Assembly: GCF_007993655.1 (NCBI RefSeq)
Contig: NZ_CP029077.1
Location: forward strand, 552,744-616,743
Direction of reading: 5' to 3'
Origin: Candidatus Deianiraea vastatrix
Lineage (GTDB): Bacteria > Pseudomonadota > Alphaproteobacteria > Rickettsiales > Deianiraeaceae
Length of the DNA: 64,000 nucleotides
Position 1 is the first letter of the stretch. The number at the start of each line of letters is the position of its first letter. The notes beneath the pieces are model-generated. The model saw nothing but the letters and a program-made list of their open reading frames with translations. It was not told where the DNA came from and made no database searches. Both the position numbers and the translations under genes were made by a program. Positions 8,554 through 17,315 of the stretch are shown here, in pieces.

Positions 8554-9705
8554 TTAAATAATAGACTTTTTTGATGTAAACTTTTTTGACAAATCAACGG
8601 CGAAAGTGTCGGTCATTCCTGCGATATAGTCGCAAATTATACCGGCTTTTGCACCATCGTTTTGTTCTTTACTGTATTCGCTGTGCCAAAGAGTAGGCAT
8701 TAAATCTGGCTTTTTGTCAATTGTTTCAAAGATTTTTGTAATTACAGACTTCGCCTTGCTTCGTGATTTTGCAACTTTTTTATTGTGATATAGATTTGCA
8801 TAAAGAAATTTCCTGATTTTTGCGATATTTTCTGACATTTCTGGTGAAAAATCAACAATCTGAACTCCGCATGTAAAAGCGTCGCTATATGATTTTATGC
8901 TGTATTTATCGATGTTTTTTAAAGTCTGCTCTATAACATCTTTTTTCATTGCGGCAATGCTTTTTGATTTTGCATCTTTTGCCATTATTCCATATTCCAA
9001 AAATGAATATTTATCACGAACTTCAAGCATAAAATCGCCAAAAACCGGCAATTTAAAGACATCATCAAGAGTCAAAATATCTGCACGAATTCCATCTTCA
9101 ATATCATGATTATTATATGCTATATCGTCGGAAATTGCGGCAATTTGCGCTTCAAGGCTTGAATGACAAGAAAGGTCAATCTTTAAACCATCCAGCAAAT
9201 TTTTGTTGTAATCTATTATATATTCGCATGGTTTTAGCAGTGGGCCGTTGTGTTTTAAAATGCCATCTAAAACCGCCCAAGAAAGATTTAAACCTGCGTA
9301 ATTATGCGATATATTCTCAAGTTTTGTAACGATTTTAAACGAAAATGTATTGTGTTTATAGTCACGGCCAAAATTTTGCATTAAATTATCCAAAACATCC
9401 TCGCCAACATGACCAAATGGCGGGTGCCCAAGATCATGAGAAAGCGCAACAACTTCGGCAAGATCTGCGTCAACATTTAGGTTTGATGCTATGCGTTTTG
9501 CAATTTCTGCAACTTCAAGGCTGTGCGTCAGGCGTTTTCGATAGTGATCGCCGTGATAAGATGGGAAAACTTGAGTTTTTGCTTCAAGGCGTTTAAAAGC
9601 ATTACTTGAAATAACCCGCATTCTATCTTCGCAAAATGCTTCATTTGAGGAAATATCTTCATCAAAAAGGCGTTTTTTATTTCCATCAAATTTTAAAAAA
9701 CTCAT
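8554..9705 (-). CDS. dgt: Deoxyguanosinetriphosphate triphosphohydrolase-like HD protein
   Basis: About 383 residues from ATG 9705; the frame could extend to a TTG at 9720. HD-domain metal ligands are visible: RLTHSLEVAEIAKRIA supplies the first His, VALSHDLGHPPFGHVGE the His-Asp pair and a second His cluster, and AISDDIAYNNHDIEDG the final Asp. Members hydrolyse dGTP (or other dNTPs) to the nucleoside and triphosphate, controlling dNTP pools. It lies 8 bases upstream of rfbB on the same strand, a pairing with no obvious functional link. Confidence 0.9.
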   Translation of the reverse strand: MSFLKFDGNKKRLFDEDISSNEAFCEDRMRVISSNAFKRLEAKTQVFPSYHGDHYRKRLTHSLEVAEIAKRIASNLNVDADLAEVVALSHDLGHPPFGHVGEDVLDNLMQNFGRDYKHNTFSFKIVTKLENISHNYAGLNLSWAVLDGILKHNGPLLKPCEYIIDYNKNLLDGLKIDLSCHSSLEAQIAAISDDIAYNNHDIEDGIRADILTLDDVFKLPVFGDFMLEVRDKYSFLEYGIMAKDAKSKSIAAMKKDVIEQTLKNIDKYSIKSYSDAFTCGVQIVDFSPEMSENIAKIRKFLYANLYHNKKVAKSRSKAKSVITKIFETIDKKPDLMPTLWHSEYSKEQNDGAKAGIICDYIAGMTDTFAVDLSKKFTSKKSII

Positions 9706-9774
9706 ATTTTTTGCTTGCAAAATAATTTTTAGGTTATATACAATGTTATATTTTAAATATCAAATTATTTTTTT

Positions 9775-10128
9775 ATGGCGGAAAATGCTGAAAAATTTGG
9801 GCTTACAGAAAGCGCGAAGAAGAGAATTTTACACCTTCAGGAAATGGAAAAAAACTCAAGCGGAATGGAAAATCCTATACTGCGAATAATGGTTTACTCT
9901 GGCGGTTGCGCAGGTTTTAAATATCACCTTGAAATGACAAATCAGGTTGAAGAAGGCGATGTTGTAATTGCATCAGATGGCGTAAATCTTGCCGTGCTAG
10001 ACATTGACACACTTGAAATGTTAAATGGTGGAACACTTGATTTTGTCGATGAAATCAGCGGAAGTTATTTTAGAATCAAGAACCCAAATGCAAAACAATC
10101 TTGCGGATGCGGTAATTCCTTTGCGTAA
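9775..10128 (+). CDS. erpA: Iron-sulfur cluster insertion protein, ErpA/IscA type
   Basis: 117 residues. The three conserved cysteines of A-type carriers are present: one in SGGCAGFKYHLEM and two in the C-terminal CGCGNSF. The segment LTESAKKRILHL is the usual N-terminal start of the fold. The protein accepts a 2Fe-2S or 4Fe-4S cluster and delivers it to apo-enzymes. A second A-type carrier lies at 19752-20198, so the genome keeps two specialised copies. ErpA rather than IscA is chosen because it lacks the GMTMDY motif seen in the other copy; this is tentative. Confidence 0.85.
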   Translation: MAENAEKFGLTESAKKRILHLQEMEKNSSGMENPILRIMVYSGGCAGFKYHLEMTNQVEEGDVVIASDGVNLAVLDIDTLEMLNGGTLDFVDEISGSYFRIKNPNAKQSCGCGNSFA

Positions 10129-10131
10129 AAT

Positions 10132-10569
10132 ATGCTGAAAATTTCTCAGCAAAAAAGGATAAATGCAGATCTTTTGCTTGTGAAATCTGTTATTTTAGAT
10201 GTCGAAAAATACAATGAGTTTTTGCCTTGGTGCGATGTTAAGGTTGTAAATAAAGGTAATTTTCTGACAAAAACTGATGTTGCAATTGACCTTTCGCTAT
10301 TTAAATATCGATTTAGCTGTGAAATACAAGAAAATGATAACGAAATTAAGATGCGTGGGAAAAAATTTATGCAATTTGAGTTTTTTGGTGTGTGGAAATT
10401 AAAGGAAATCGATGGCATCTGCGAGGTTTCTTTTGAAATAGAAATAGACTTTACACTTTCCTTAATAGAAGAGAAGGTTCGAGATGTTGCAAATGCAAAA
10501 ATTCATGAAATAATGTCAAGATTTGAAGAAAGAATCAATACCAAAAAAGAAATAAATTCTCAAAGATAA
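10132..10569 (+). CDS. COQ10/RatA-like START-domain protein
   Basis: 145 residues, starting 3 bases after the erpA stop. The features DVEKYNEFLPWC near residues 24-35 and the C-terminal VRDVANAKIHEIMSRFEERI are typical of the polyketide-cyclase/START family that includes mitochondrial COQ10 and bacterial RatA. COQ10 binds ubiquinone and supports its synthesis or delivery to the respiratory chain; RatA was described as a ribosome-association toxin. In an alphaproteobacterium the ubiquinone role is more likely. The operon with an Fe-S carrier fits a respiratory link. Confidence 0.82.
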   Translation: MLKISQQKRINADLLLVKSVILDVEKYNEFLPWCDVKVVNKGNFLTKTDVAIDLSLFKYRFSCEIQENDNEIKMRGKKFMQFEFFGVWKLKEIDGICEVSFEIEIDFTLSLIEEKVRDVANAKIHEIMSRFEERINTKKEINSQR

Positions 10570-10635
10570 AAATATTACAATTAATATTGACAATTATATA
10601 TTATATATTACTAATATATACCTTATTTACAAAAT

Positions 10636-11190
10636 ATGAAACAAATTCAGTCTCACGAGTTAAATGATTTAATAAAAAATAACGAAGTTGTCATTGTTGA
10701 TGTTAGAGAGCCATTTGAGCATAAATCTTGCCATATAAAAGACTCAATTTTAATTCCATCTTCATGCTTTGATGAAGCTAAAATTCCAAATATCAGCGAT
10801 AAAAAAATAGTTATTCATTGTAAAAGCGGCAGAAGAGCTTCTTTAATTATCGATAAAATGAAAAATAAAAACTGCTTTAATCTTGAAGGCGGAATAGATG
10901 CTTGGATTGCACAAGGCTTTGATGTTGAAAAGTCGTCAAAAAAATGCCTACCACTTGATAGACAAGTGCAATTAACGATTGGTATAATATTAATAGCGTC
11001 TTTTTTCCTGACATATTTTATAAATATTAATTTTGTATTTATCGCTTTATTAATAGGCTGCGGCTTAAGTTTTGCAGGGCTTACTGGTTACTGCGGGCTT
11101 GCAATGGTTTTGGCAAAAGCCCCATGGAATAAGGTTTATGCAGATAAAAATATCAAATCTTGCAAGATTACATCTCATTGTTGCAACTAA
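10636..11190 (+). CDS. Rhodanese with C-terminal DUF2892 membrane domain (YgaP-like)
   Basis: 184 residues. Residues 1-100 are a rhodanese domain with DVREPFEH and the active-site loop CKSGRR with catalytic Cys62. Residues 105-165 match the DUF2892 domain, beginning LDRQVQLTIG and containing two membrane helices, then a CGLAMVLAKAPWNK tail. This is the architecture of E. coli YgaP, a membrane sulfurtransferase that carries sulfur as a persulfide on the active cysteine. It heads a three-gene operon with a TSUP transporter and an ArsR regulator. Confidence 0.9.
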   Translation: MKQIQSHELNDLIKNNEVVIVDVREPFEHKSCHIKDSILIPSSCFDEAKIPNISDKKIVIHCKSGRRASLIIDKMKNKNCFNLEGGIDAWIAQGFDVEKSSKKCLPLDRQVQLTIGIILIASFFLTYFININFVFIALLIGCGLSFAGLTGYCGLAMVLAKAPWNKVYADKNIKSCKITSHCCN

Positions 11191-11196
11191 AGATAT

Positions 11197-11967
11197 ATGA
11201 TTATATCTTGGATTTTATTTCTAATAATAGGCGTAAGCTTTGGATTAATTGGTGCAGGTGGATCAATACTTAGTGTACCGGTTTTGATTTACATTCTTGG
11301 GTTAAATACACAGCTTGCAATGTCGTATTCATTTTATATCGTTGGATTTACTGCTTGTTTTGGATTTTTAAGCTATCGCAAACAGGGTTTAATTAATTTT
11401 AAAGACGCAATTGTTTTTGCAATTCCATCAATTATCGGCGTTAGCATATCACGATGTTTAATAATTTCATCAATTCCAAGCGAAATTTTTACTATAAAAA
11501 AAGATATTTTTTTAATTGTACTTTTTGCAATACTAATGATTTCCAGTGCAATTTCAATGTTGTTAAAAAAAGATTTAAAACCTACAAATCAAAGCAAAAG
11601 CAATATTAAAACCATTATCTCTGGTTTTTTTGTGGGTTTAATTGTTGGAATACTTGGTGCAGGTGGTGGATTTTTAATAATTCCTGCGTTATATAATTTT
11701 CTTAAAATTGATATTAAAAAATCAATCGGAACATCACTTTTTATTATAACACTAAACTGCCTTATTGCTATATTTGCCGATTTAATTCAAGGAAAATACA
11801 TACAGTTTTCAATTTTAATGCCAATATTAATATCTTCAATTTGCGGCACTATACTTGGAGTGAAATTTTGCACAAAAATTGACAGTAAGAAAATTAAGTT
11901 CATTTTTTCAATCTTGACAATTATCGTTGCGATGTTTATGTTATTTAAAGAATTAATAAAAATATGA
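11197..11967 (+). CDS. TauE/SafE (TSUP) family sulfur-anion transporter
   Basis: 256 residues with about eight hydrophobic segments. The family's twin glycine motifs are present: GLIGAGGSILSVPVL near residue 15 and GILGAGGGFLIIPAL near residue 150, reflecting the internal duplication of TSUP carriers. These proteins export or import sulfite, thiosulfate or organosulfonates. The gene starts 6 bases after the rhodanese gene and its stop overlaps the ArsR start as ATGA, so export of a sulfur oxyanion formed during persulfide detoxification is the likely role. Confidence 0.9.
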   Translation: MIISWILFLIIGVSFGLIGAGGSILSVPVLIYILGLNTQLAMSYSFYIVGFTACFGFLSYRKQGLINFKDAIVFAIPSIIGVSISRCLIISSIPSEIFTIKKDIFLIVLFAILMISSAISMLLKKDLKPTNQSKSNIKTIISGFFVGLIVGILGAGGGFLIIPALYNFLKIDIKKSIGTSLFIITLNCLIAIFADLIQGKYIQFSILMPILISSICGTILGVKFCTKIDSKKIKFIFSILTIIVAMFMLFKELIKI

Positions 11968-12251
11968 ATCAGCAAGAGTTATCAATAAAAATTGCACAAA
12001 TATTAAAAAATATTGCAAATTCGATAAGGTTGCAATGTCTATGTCTTTTGCTTGATGGCAAAAAAAATGTTTCCGAGCTGCTTGAAAAAATAGATATATC
12101 GCAATCTGCACTTTCCCAGCATTTGATTTTATTGAAAAATAAGGGAATTTTGAAAGATGAGAAGGTTGGCAAGTTTATTTATTATTCAATTTTAGATGAA
12201 CAAACAGTTGAAATTTTAGGGTTTTTGAAAAAAATCTGTAGCAAAGATTAA
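11964..12251 (+). CDS. ArsR-family regulator, likely persulfide-sensing (BigR/SqrR/YgaV type)
   Basis: 95 residues, a winged helix-turn-helix with recognition region SQSALSQHLILLKNKGIL. Cys27 in the second helix (IRLQCLCLLL, also Cys25) and Cys92 near the C-terminus sit at the positions of the two cysteines that BigR, SqrR and YgaV join by a polysulfide bridge to sense reactive sulfur. The metal-binding ELCVCDL motif of arsenic sensors is absent. The ATGA overlap with the transporter gene shows it is the last cistron of the operon it probably represses. The sensing role is inferred from Cys positions and context. Confidence 0.85.
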   Translation: MNQQELSIKIAQILKNIANSIRLQCLCLLLDGKKNVSELLEKIDISQSALSQHLILLKNKGILKDEKVGKFIYYSILDEQTVEILGFLKKICSKD

Positions 12252-12382
12252 TGTTTTGTCAAGAAATTTTATTTATGGAGCAAAGAACAAAATTGGAATT
12301 AACAAAATATTCCTATTTATAAAATTTTAATAGCAATAACTCACTCTAGATTACAAATTAACGCTTGTAAATTATATCAAAA

Positions 12383-12688
12383 TTAAGCTATCTCTTTAAT
12401 TAAAACTTTTGTATGAGAAGCCTTAAAGCCGTTCTTTCTCTCGTAATTTTTTCTCCTTCTTTTTTTGAAAATTGTTACCTTTTCACCTTTAAAATGCTCT
12501 AAAATCTGTAAAGATACCTTTTTTTTATCTGAGCCAATTTTATATGCTTTATCGTCACCAATAAGAAGAATATCCTCTTTTTTAACTTCAACAATAGAAC
12601 CAACTTCACCATCCAGCCTGTCTAAAACTAGAGTGCATCCAAGGTCACCACGATATTGCTTACCACAAAGCTGTAAAATTGCGAACAT
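12383..12688 (-). CDS. rplU: 50S ribosomal protein bL21
   Basis: 101 residues, standard length. The start FAILQLCGKQYRG and the highly conserved end TIFKKRRRKNYERKNGF plus ASHTKVLI identify bL21, which binds 23S rRNA. In most bacteria rpmA (bL27) follows directly; here only about 130 noncoding bases separate it from the convergent ArsR gene, so rpmA has moved elsewhere. Confidence 0.95.
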   Translation of the reverse strand: MFAILQLCGKQYRGDLGCTLVLDRLDGEVGSIVEVKKEDILLIGDDKAYKIGSDKKKVSLQILEHFKGEKVTIFKKRRRKNYERKNGFKASHTKVLIKEIA

Positions 12689-12816
12689 AAGTAAAAAATT
12701 TAATCACTTAAACTAAGCAGATTGACATTAATTTTAAAAGTCAAGTGAAAAATATTTTCTTGAAAATAATATTTTACATTAGTAACAAAACTCACTTAAA
12801 GATATTTTTTAACATA

Positions 12817-14112
12817 GTGAAACGTAAAAAAGCCTTTACAATGATAGAACTTGCCATAGTTATATTTATAAGTGGAATGTTAATGGCTGGATTAATGAGT
12901 ATTTTAAATTCAGTTAGCGCGATAACTAAAGCAAGGGCAAATAAAGATAAGGTTGCAATAATTGAGAATGCAATTGCAACTTTTTTTCGCAAATATGATA
13001 GATTACCCTGCCCCGCAGATCCTACTCTTGGCTATACGGATGCAAAATATGGAGTTGAACAATTGAATTCAGATGGAATATGCGATTATACATTAAATTA
13101 CAATGGAACACAGGTAGATTCTGGATTTAAAAATCATCTTGTTGTTTCCGTGAGAAATAAAACTTCTGTTACGCATGGAAGTAACAAAATTGTTTTTGGC
13201 ACAATACCTTTTAAAACCCTTGAAATAGGGGAAAATAACATGTTTGATGATTACAATAATAAATTTACATATGTAGTTCCACAAGGATATGCAACAAATA
13301 GAAAAATAACAACAAATGTAATATATAAAGCAATTTCAGGATGGACAAGAGTTGCAATGCCAGCTAGAATGCACAGAGCTGATTCAACAATTAATTGTGC
13401 AGCAGACATTAACCTTACTACATCTGGAGTTTCAACTAATGACAATCTTTGCCTTGAAAGAGTTGCATCACAATGCACATCTGGAACGAACGCAAATCCA
13501 TTAATTACAACAGCTCTTGTTGGAAGTGGTTTTTATAAAGACACAGATGGAAATATTTTATCTGGAGATGCAATATTTACATCCTGCAAAGTTTTTGTAA
13601 ATGACTACCTTGGAAATGCATTAAATAAAGAAAATATTGGATACATATTAATAACCCATGGTCAAAATGGCTTTGGAGCATGGAATAAAGGTGGAACTTT
13701 AAATCAATATCCAACATCGGTCAAAGAGCAATACAATACATTTCAATACTATCATGGAAGATGGCCAAGTCATAATATGCTTGGATCTAGTGCTGTAATG
13801 CAATTTGTATCCGATAATCTAAAACCAGATTTTGATGATGGTGTTTATTTTTATACCATGGACTCAATACTATCATCTGTTGCAAGAGGTGATAAGATAT
13901 TTTGTCATCAGTCAACAGTTACTGTAGATATTCCAAGCGGTGCACCAACTGATGTAAATGGATTTATGTGGCAGACTACAATGAATCAAACCAATGCACC
14001 ATCAATTTACAAGATTTCAAACCCAAAAAATCCTGTTTCAATATCAACCGCAACATCTGCAACATTAACATGTGCCCAGGGTGGAATTTGGATGAATCCA
14101 GTTACGCAATAG
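12817..14112 (+). CDS. Large type IV pilin-like / pseudopilin protein
   Basis: 431 residues if it starts at GTG 12817, which gives the compact leader MKRKKA before the cleavage site; the frame also extends to a GTG at 12745. The prepilin signature KKA|FTMIELAIVIFISGM has Glu at mature position 5, followed by the hydrophobic helix. After it comes FFRKYDRLPCPADP, a motif seen in large alphaproteobacterial pilin-like proteins, then about 350 residues with paired cysteines that could form disulfides. It should be processed by a prepilin peptidase and assembled by a type IV pilus or type II-like machine, none of which is in the window. A second pilin-like gene is at 23980. Confidence 0.75.
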   Translation: MKRKKAFTMIELAIVIFISGMLMAGLMSILNSVSAITKARANKDKVAIIENAIATFFRKYDRLPCPADPTLGYTDAKYGVEQLNSDGICDYTLNYNGTQVDSGFKNHLVVSVRNKTSVTHGSNKIVFGTIPFKTLEIGENNMFDDYNNKFTYVVPQGYATNRKITTNVIYKAISGWTRVAMPARMHRADSTINCAADINLTTSGVSTNDNLCLERVASQCTSGTNANPLITTALVGSGFYKDTDGNILSGDAIFTSCKVFVNDYLGNALNKENIGYILITHGQNGFGAWNKGGTLNQYPTSVKEQYNTFQYYHGRWPSHNMLGSSAVMQFVSDNLKPDFDDGVYFYTMDSILSSVARGDKIFCHQSTVTVDIPSGAPTDVNGFMWQTTMNQTNAPSIYKISNPKNPVSISTATSATLTCAQGGIWMNPVTQ

Positions 14113-14139
14113 AAAAAGATTTTTATTAATATATATAAA

Positions 14140-15420
14140 TTATTCAGTAATTTTCCTAATCTTCGCCCCACATGCCTCAAGTTTTGCAGGAAGGAAGTCG
14201 TAACCCCTGTCTATGTGATAAACTCTGCTTATTTCGGTTGTTCCTTTTGCAACAAGGCCGGCGATAACAAGGCACGCCGAAGCGCGCAAGTCAGTTGCCA
14301 TAACCTTCGTTCCAAACAGGGATTTTACACCGTTGACATACGCTGTATTTCCGTCGATTTTTATGTCTGCACCCATGCGATTTAGCTCCGGAACATGCAT
14401 CATTCTGTTTTCAAAAATATCTTCAGATATAATGCTTTTTCCTTCAGTGACGGCGCAAAGTGCCATTAGTTGCGCTTGGCAATCGGTTGGAAAGCCCGGT
14501 ATTACATCTGTTTTGACGTTAACTGGGGTTAATTTTTCACCTTTTTTCACCGTTTTGATTACTCCGTCTTTTTCAAAAACCTCAATTCCCATGTCAGATA
14601 ATGGCTTTATCGTGCCTAAAAAATCACCCATCGATGCACCAACTATATCAACATTAAAGCCAGTTGCAGCCGAGATAATTGAATATGTAAAAGTCTGTAT
14701 TCTGTCCGATGGAACGCAGTATTTTGCGCCGTGCAGTTTTGCAACGCCTGTAATTTTTAAAGTATGCGTTCCAACTCCGTCAATTTTTGCACCCATTTTA
14801 ATCAAAATATCGCATAAATAAAGGATTTCTGGCTCTATAGCGGCATTTTCAATTATCGTTTCCCCTTTTGCCAAAACCGCTGCCATTAGTGCATTTTCTG
14901 TGCCGCCGACTGTGATTTTTGGAAATTCTATACGCCCGCCGACAAGTCCGCCTTTTGGAGCGCGTGCTTTGATATAGCCATTTTCAAGAGTGATCTCTGC
15001 ACCGAATTTTTCCATTGCCATTATATGTAAATCAACCGGTCTTGACCCAATCGTACAGCCACCCGGAAGTGAAATTTCCGTGTATCCAAACCGTGAAAGC
15101 ATTGGTCCAAGAAGTAGTATAGATGCACGCATTTTGCTGACAAATTCATAAGCCGCGATATTTTTTATGTCGCCTTTAAACGATAGAGATAGCGCCAAAG
15201 AGGCATCTTCTGTGCTGTTTTTAAGGGATATTGTGGCACCAACATCTGCAAACATAGCAAGCATGGAAACCACATCTTGAACATGCGGAAGATTTGTAAA
15301 TTCCAAGACTTCATCTGTCAAAATTGCAGCTGGCAACACGGTTAAGCTTGTGTTTTTTGAGCCAAAAATTCTAACATTTCCAGAAAGTTGATTTCCGCCT
15401 TCTATGACGTATTTAAACAT
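14140..15420 (-). CDS. murA: UDP-N-acetylglucosamine 1-carboxyvinyltransferase
   Basis: 426 residues, full length. The start YVIEGGNQLSGNVRIFGSKN is the typical Lys/Asn catalytic region; the flexible loop LPGGCTIGSRPVDLH carries the active-site Cys that fosfomycin alkylates; TDVIPGFPTDCQAQ is the conserved Asp-containing segment. It transfers enolpyruvate to UDP-GlcNAc, the first committed step of peptidoglycan synthesis. murF and mltG elsewhere in the window support a maintained cell wall. Its leader has AGGA about 9 bases before ATG, one of the few Shine-Dalgarno-like sites in the window. Confidence 0.95.
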   Translation of the reverse strand: MFKYVIEGGNQLSGNVRIFGSKNTSLTVLPAAILTDEVLEFTNLPHVQDVVSMLAMFADVGATISLKNSTEDASLALSLSFKGDIKNIAAYEFVSKMRASILLLGPMLSRFGYTEISLPGGCTIGSRPVDLHIMAMEKFGAEITLENGYIKARAPKGGLVGGRIEFPKITVGGTENALMAAVLAKGETIIENAAIEPEILYLCDILIKMGAKIDGVGTHTLKITGVAKLHGAKYCVPSDRIQTFTYSIISAATGFNVDIVGASMGDFLGTIKPLSDMGIEVFEKDGVIKTVKKGEKLTPVNVKTDVIPGFPTDCQAQLMALCAVTEGKSIISEDIFENRMMHVPELNRMGADIKIDGNTAYVNGVKSLFGTKVMATDLRASACLVIAGLVAKGTTEISRVYHIDRGYDFLPAKLEACGAKIRKITE

Positions 15421-15429
15421 AAAAATATC

Positions 15430-16074
15430 CTATTTATTTGCCTTTGCCTTAGCCACTTCTTCGTCTATCGCAACTCTCATTGATATAATTTTAGTTGGAT
15501 TTGAAACCATTCCGTTCATGCTTTCAGGGCCTTGTTTAATTTTGTCAACACACTCCATACCTTCAATAACCATGCCGAATATCGAGTACTGACCGTCTAA
15601 AAATGGTGAATCTTGAGTGACTATAAAAAATTGTGAATCCGCGCCGTTGACATCCATAGGGCGAGCCATAGATACAGCCCCGCGAATGTGCTTCATTTTT
15701 GAAAATTCTGCGTTGATTTTTTTACCACTTCCATAATTTGGGTTACCATTTTTTCCACCAGCTTGCGCCATAAAACCCTTTATAACTCTATGAAATTCCA
15801 CTCCATCATAAAATTTATCACGCGCGAGTTGTTTTATTCTTTTTACATGATTTGGCGCGACATCGGGCAGTAATTTTATCATAATCTTACAGTTTTTATC
15901 GCTATCTACGCTTAAATAAAGAACATTTTCAAGTTCCTCTTGAATTCTTGGTTTTGCAATCACATTTCCATAAAACAAACTTTGTAACACCGATATAGTT
16001 GATAAAAAAGCAAAAACTACAACATAAAAAGTAGCTCTTGGTTTAACGTTTTTTAAAAATTTTTCTATTTTCAT
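15430..16074 (-). CDS. Cyclophilin-type peptidyl-prolyl isomerase, membrane-anchored
   Basis: 214 residues. A hydrophobic segment at about 13-33 acts as a signal anchor. The cyclophilin core has DGVEFHRVIKGFMAQAGG (catalytic Arg in FHRVI), GAVSMAR and SQFFIVTQDSPFLDGQYSIFG. It catalyses cis-trans isomerisation of prolyl bonds, here probably in the periplasm. The gene is 9 bases upstream of murA on the same strand. Confidence 0.9.
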   Translation of the reverse strand: MKIEKFLKNVKPRATFYVVVFAFLSTISVLQSLFYGNVIAKPRIQEELENVLYLSVDSDKNCKIMIKLLPDVAPNHVKRIKQLARDKFYDGVEFHRVIKGFMAQAGGKNGNPNYGSGKKINAEFSKMKHIRGAVSMARPMDVNGADSQFFIVTQDSPFLDGQYSIFGMVIEGMECVDKIKQGPESMNGMVSNPTKIISMRVAIDEEVAKAKANK

Positions 16075-16083
16075 ATTTTTATC

Positions 16084-16111
16084 TTGACAAAAAAATATAA
16101 CAACTTATACA
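16084..16111 (+). promoter_or_regulatory. Candidate sigma-70-type promoter for virB8
   Basis: TTGACA at 16084-16089 and TATACA at 16106-16111 are separated by 16 bases. The -10 box touches the first possible virB8 ATG at 16112, so transcription should begin inside that reading frame and the ATG at 16142 is the better start. The -35 box also overlaps the leader of the divergent cyclophilin gene. Confidence 0.5.
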
Positions 16112-16141
16112 ATGACAAAAATTAAAGTCAAGTTATTTCAC

Positions 16142-16891
16142 ATGAAGACAAATTCTGTTGACACAAAAATGAAAAGTTGGTATCAAGATAGATATGTTGT
16201 CGCAAGTGTTCAGAGGAATATTTTACTCCTTTTGACATTGTTGTTGTCTATAGGCATCTTTATCTCATTAATTTTGGTCAAATATATATATGAGAATAAA
16301 TCTGTAGAGCCATATTTAATAAATGTTGATAAAAAAACTGGTTCTGCAACGATTGTTGAATCTGAAAGTGTAAGATCTTTTACAGCTTCAGAAGTTGTTC
16401 GTGAATCATTTGTTGTAAAATACATAAGAGCCAGAGAGGGATATAAAAAAGAAACAGATTCAGACGATAGAAATTTAGTTAGAGTTCTAAGCTCCAAGGA
16501 TGCTTATAGTTACTACACAACAATGGAAAATAAACAGTCAACATCTGATTTCCTAGATAGTGAAAAATTTAGAAACCCAAGTATTCAGATAGGAATTAGG
16601 TCAATCGCATTTACATCGCCAAGAAGTGCTGATTTAAAAATTGTAAAAAGAATTATAATTGACGGCGCGCAGGTTAGAAAGAAATTCTTTAGAATTAGAT
16701 TAACTTTTGACTTTTTTGATCTTGATTTGCCACTTGAAGATAGATATCTAAATCCATTTGGTTTTCAGATTTTAGGATACGATTCATCGGAAGAAAAAGT
16801 TGCGGATGGATATGATCCAGAGGCTGAAGATTTAAAAAACAAAACGGCAAATTCAAATAAAAATAGTCAACAAAATGTTCAACAAAAATGA
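16142..16891 (+). CDS. virB8: Type IV secretion system protein VirB8
   Basis: About 249 residues from ATG 16142. A short cytoplasmic N-terminus (SWYQDRYVVASVQRN) precedes a membrane helix at roughly 25-50, then the periplasmic VirB8 domain with VEPYLINVDKKTG, the YIRAREGY segment, and a C-terminal RIRLTFDFFD and NPFGFQILGYD. VirB8 dimers nucleate the inner-membrane part of the translocation channel. No other vir gene is nearby; Rickettsiales scatter T4SS genes in several islands, so this may be one of several virB8 copies. The last 17 bases overlap the DciA-like gene in another frame. Confidence 0.87.
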   Translation: MKTNSVDTKMKSWYQDRYVVASVQRNILLLLTLLLSIGIFISLILVKYIYENKSVEPYLINVDKKTGSATIVESESVRSFTASEVVRESFVVKYIRAREGYKKETDSDDRNLVRVLSSKDAYSYYTTMENKQSTSDFLDSEKFRNPSIQIGIRSIAFTSPRSADLKIVKRIIIDGAQVRKKFFRIRLTFDFFDLDLPLEDRYLNPFGFQILGYDSSEEKVADGYDPEAEDLKNKTANSNKNSQQNVQQK

Positions 16892-17207
16892 AATAAAAAC
16901 AAAAAAATATAATATATTTGCAAAAAATATATCACATTTTGCCAATAACATCATTTTTACAACATCAAGTTATTTAGGGTTTCCAAAAAATTTTATACAA
17001 CATTGGAACAATGCAATTGGTAGCAATTCTCAATTCATAAAACCGGTAAAAATGTCATTAAATACTAAAAAAAATGAATATATTTTACATGTATTAATCA
17101 ATGACTTGGCATTTTGGAGTACTTGGAAAATGATGGAGTCTAGCGTAGTGTCTAAAATTGAAGAAATATTAAATAAAAAGTGTACAATAAAAGTTGACAA
17201 AATATAA
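16875..17207 (+). CDS. DUF721 / DciA-like protein
   Basis: 110 residues. The pattern is that of DUF721: a Trp-containing helix near the middle (FIQHWNNAIG), a basic loop, then the strand LHVLINDLAFWSTWKMMES and a C-terminal strand ending IKVDKI. DciA, the best known DUF721 member, loads the replicative helicase in bacteria without DnaC or DnaI. The gene overlaps virB8 by 17 bases, so translation is coupled. Identification rests on a weak family pattern. Confidence 0.6.
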   Translation: MFNKNEIKTKKYNIFAKNISHFANNIIFTTSSYLGFPKNFIQHWNNAIGSNSQFIKPVKMSLNTKKNEYILHVLINDLAFWSTWKMMESSVVSKIEEILNKKCTIKVDKI

Positions 17208-17209
17208 TA

Positions 17210-17234
17210 ACTTTTCTCTAAAAAAGTTGTTTTA
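17210..17234 (+). terminator. Possible intrinsic terminator after the DciA-like gene
   Basis: AACTTTT at 17210-17216 can pair with AAAAGTT at 17223-17229 around a 6-base loop, followed by GTTTT. It starts 2 bases after the stop codon. The stem is nearly all A-T, so this is a weak prediction. Confidence 0.3.
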
Positions 17235-17315
17235 CTTAGAAATAAGACATTATTCCAAAACATGAAGTAAATCTGGCTCGATTTGATACACTTGTTAATA
17301 GTATTTTTTCTAAAA

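Noticed and set aside
12251-12383. Short inverted repeats between the ArsR gene and rplU as terminators
   Set aside because: Only five to six base pairs form, with no T-run; too weak to call.
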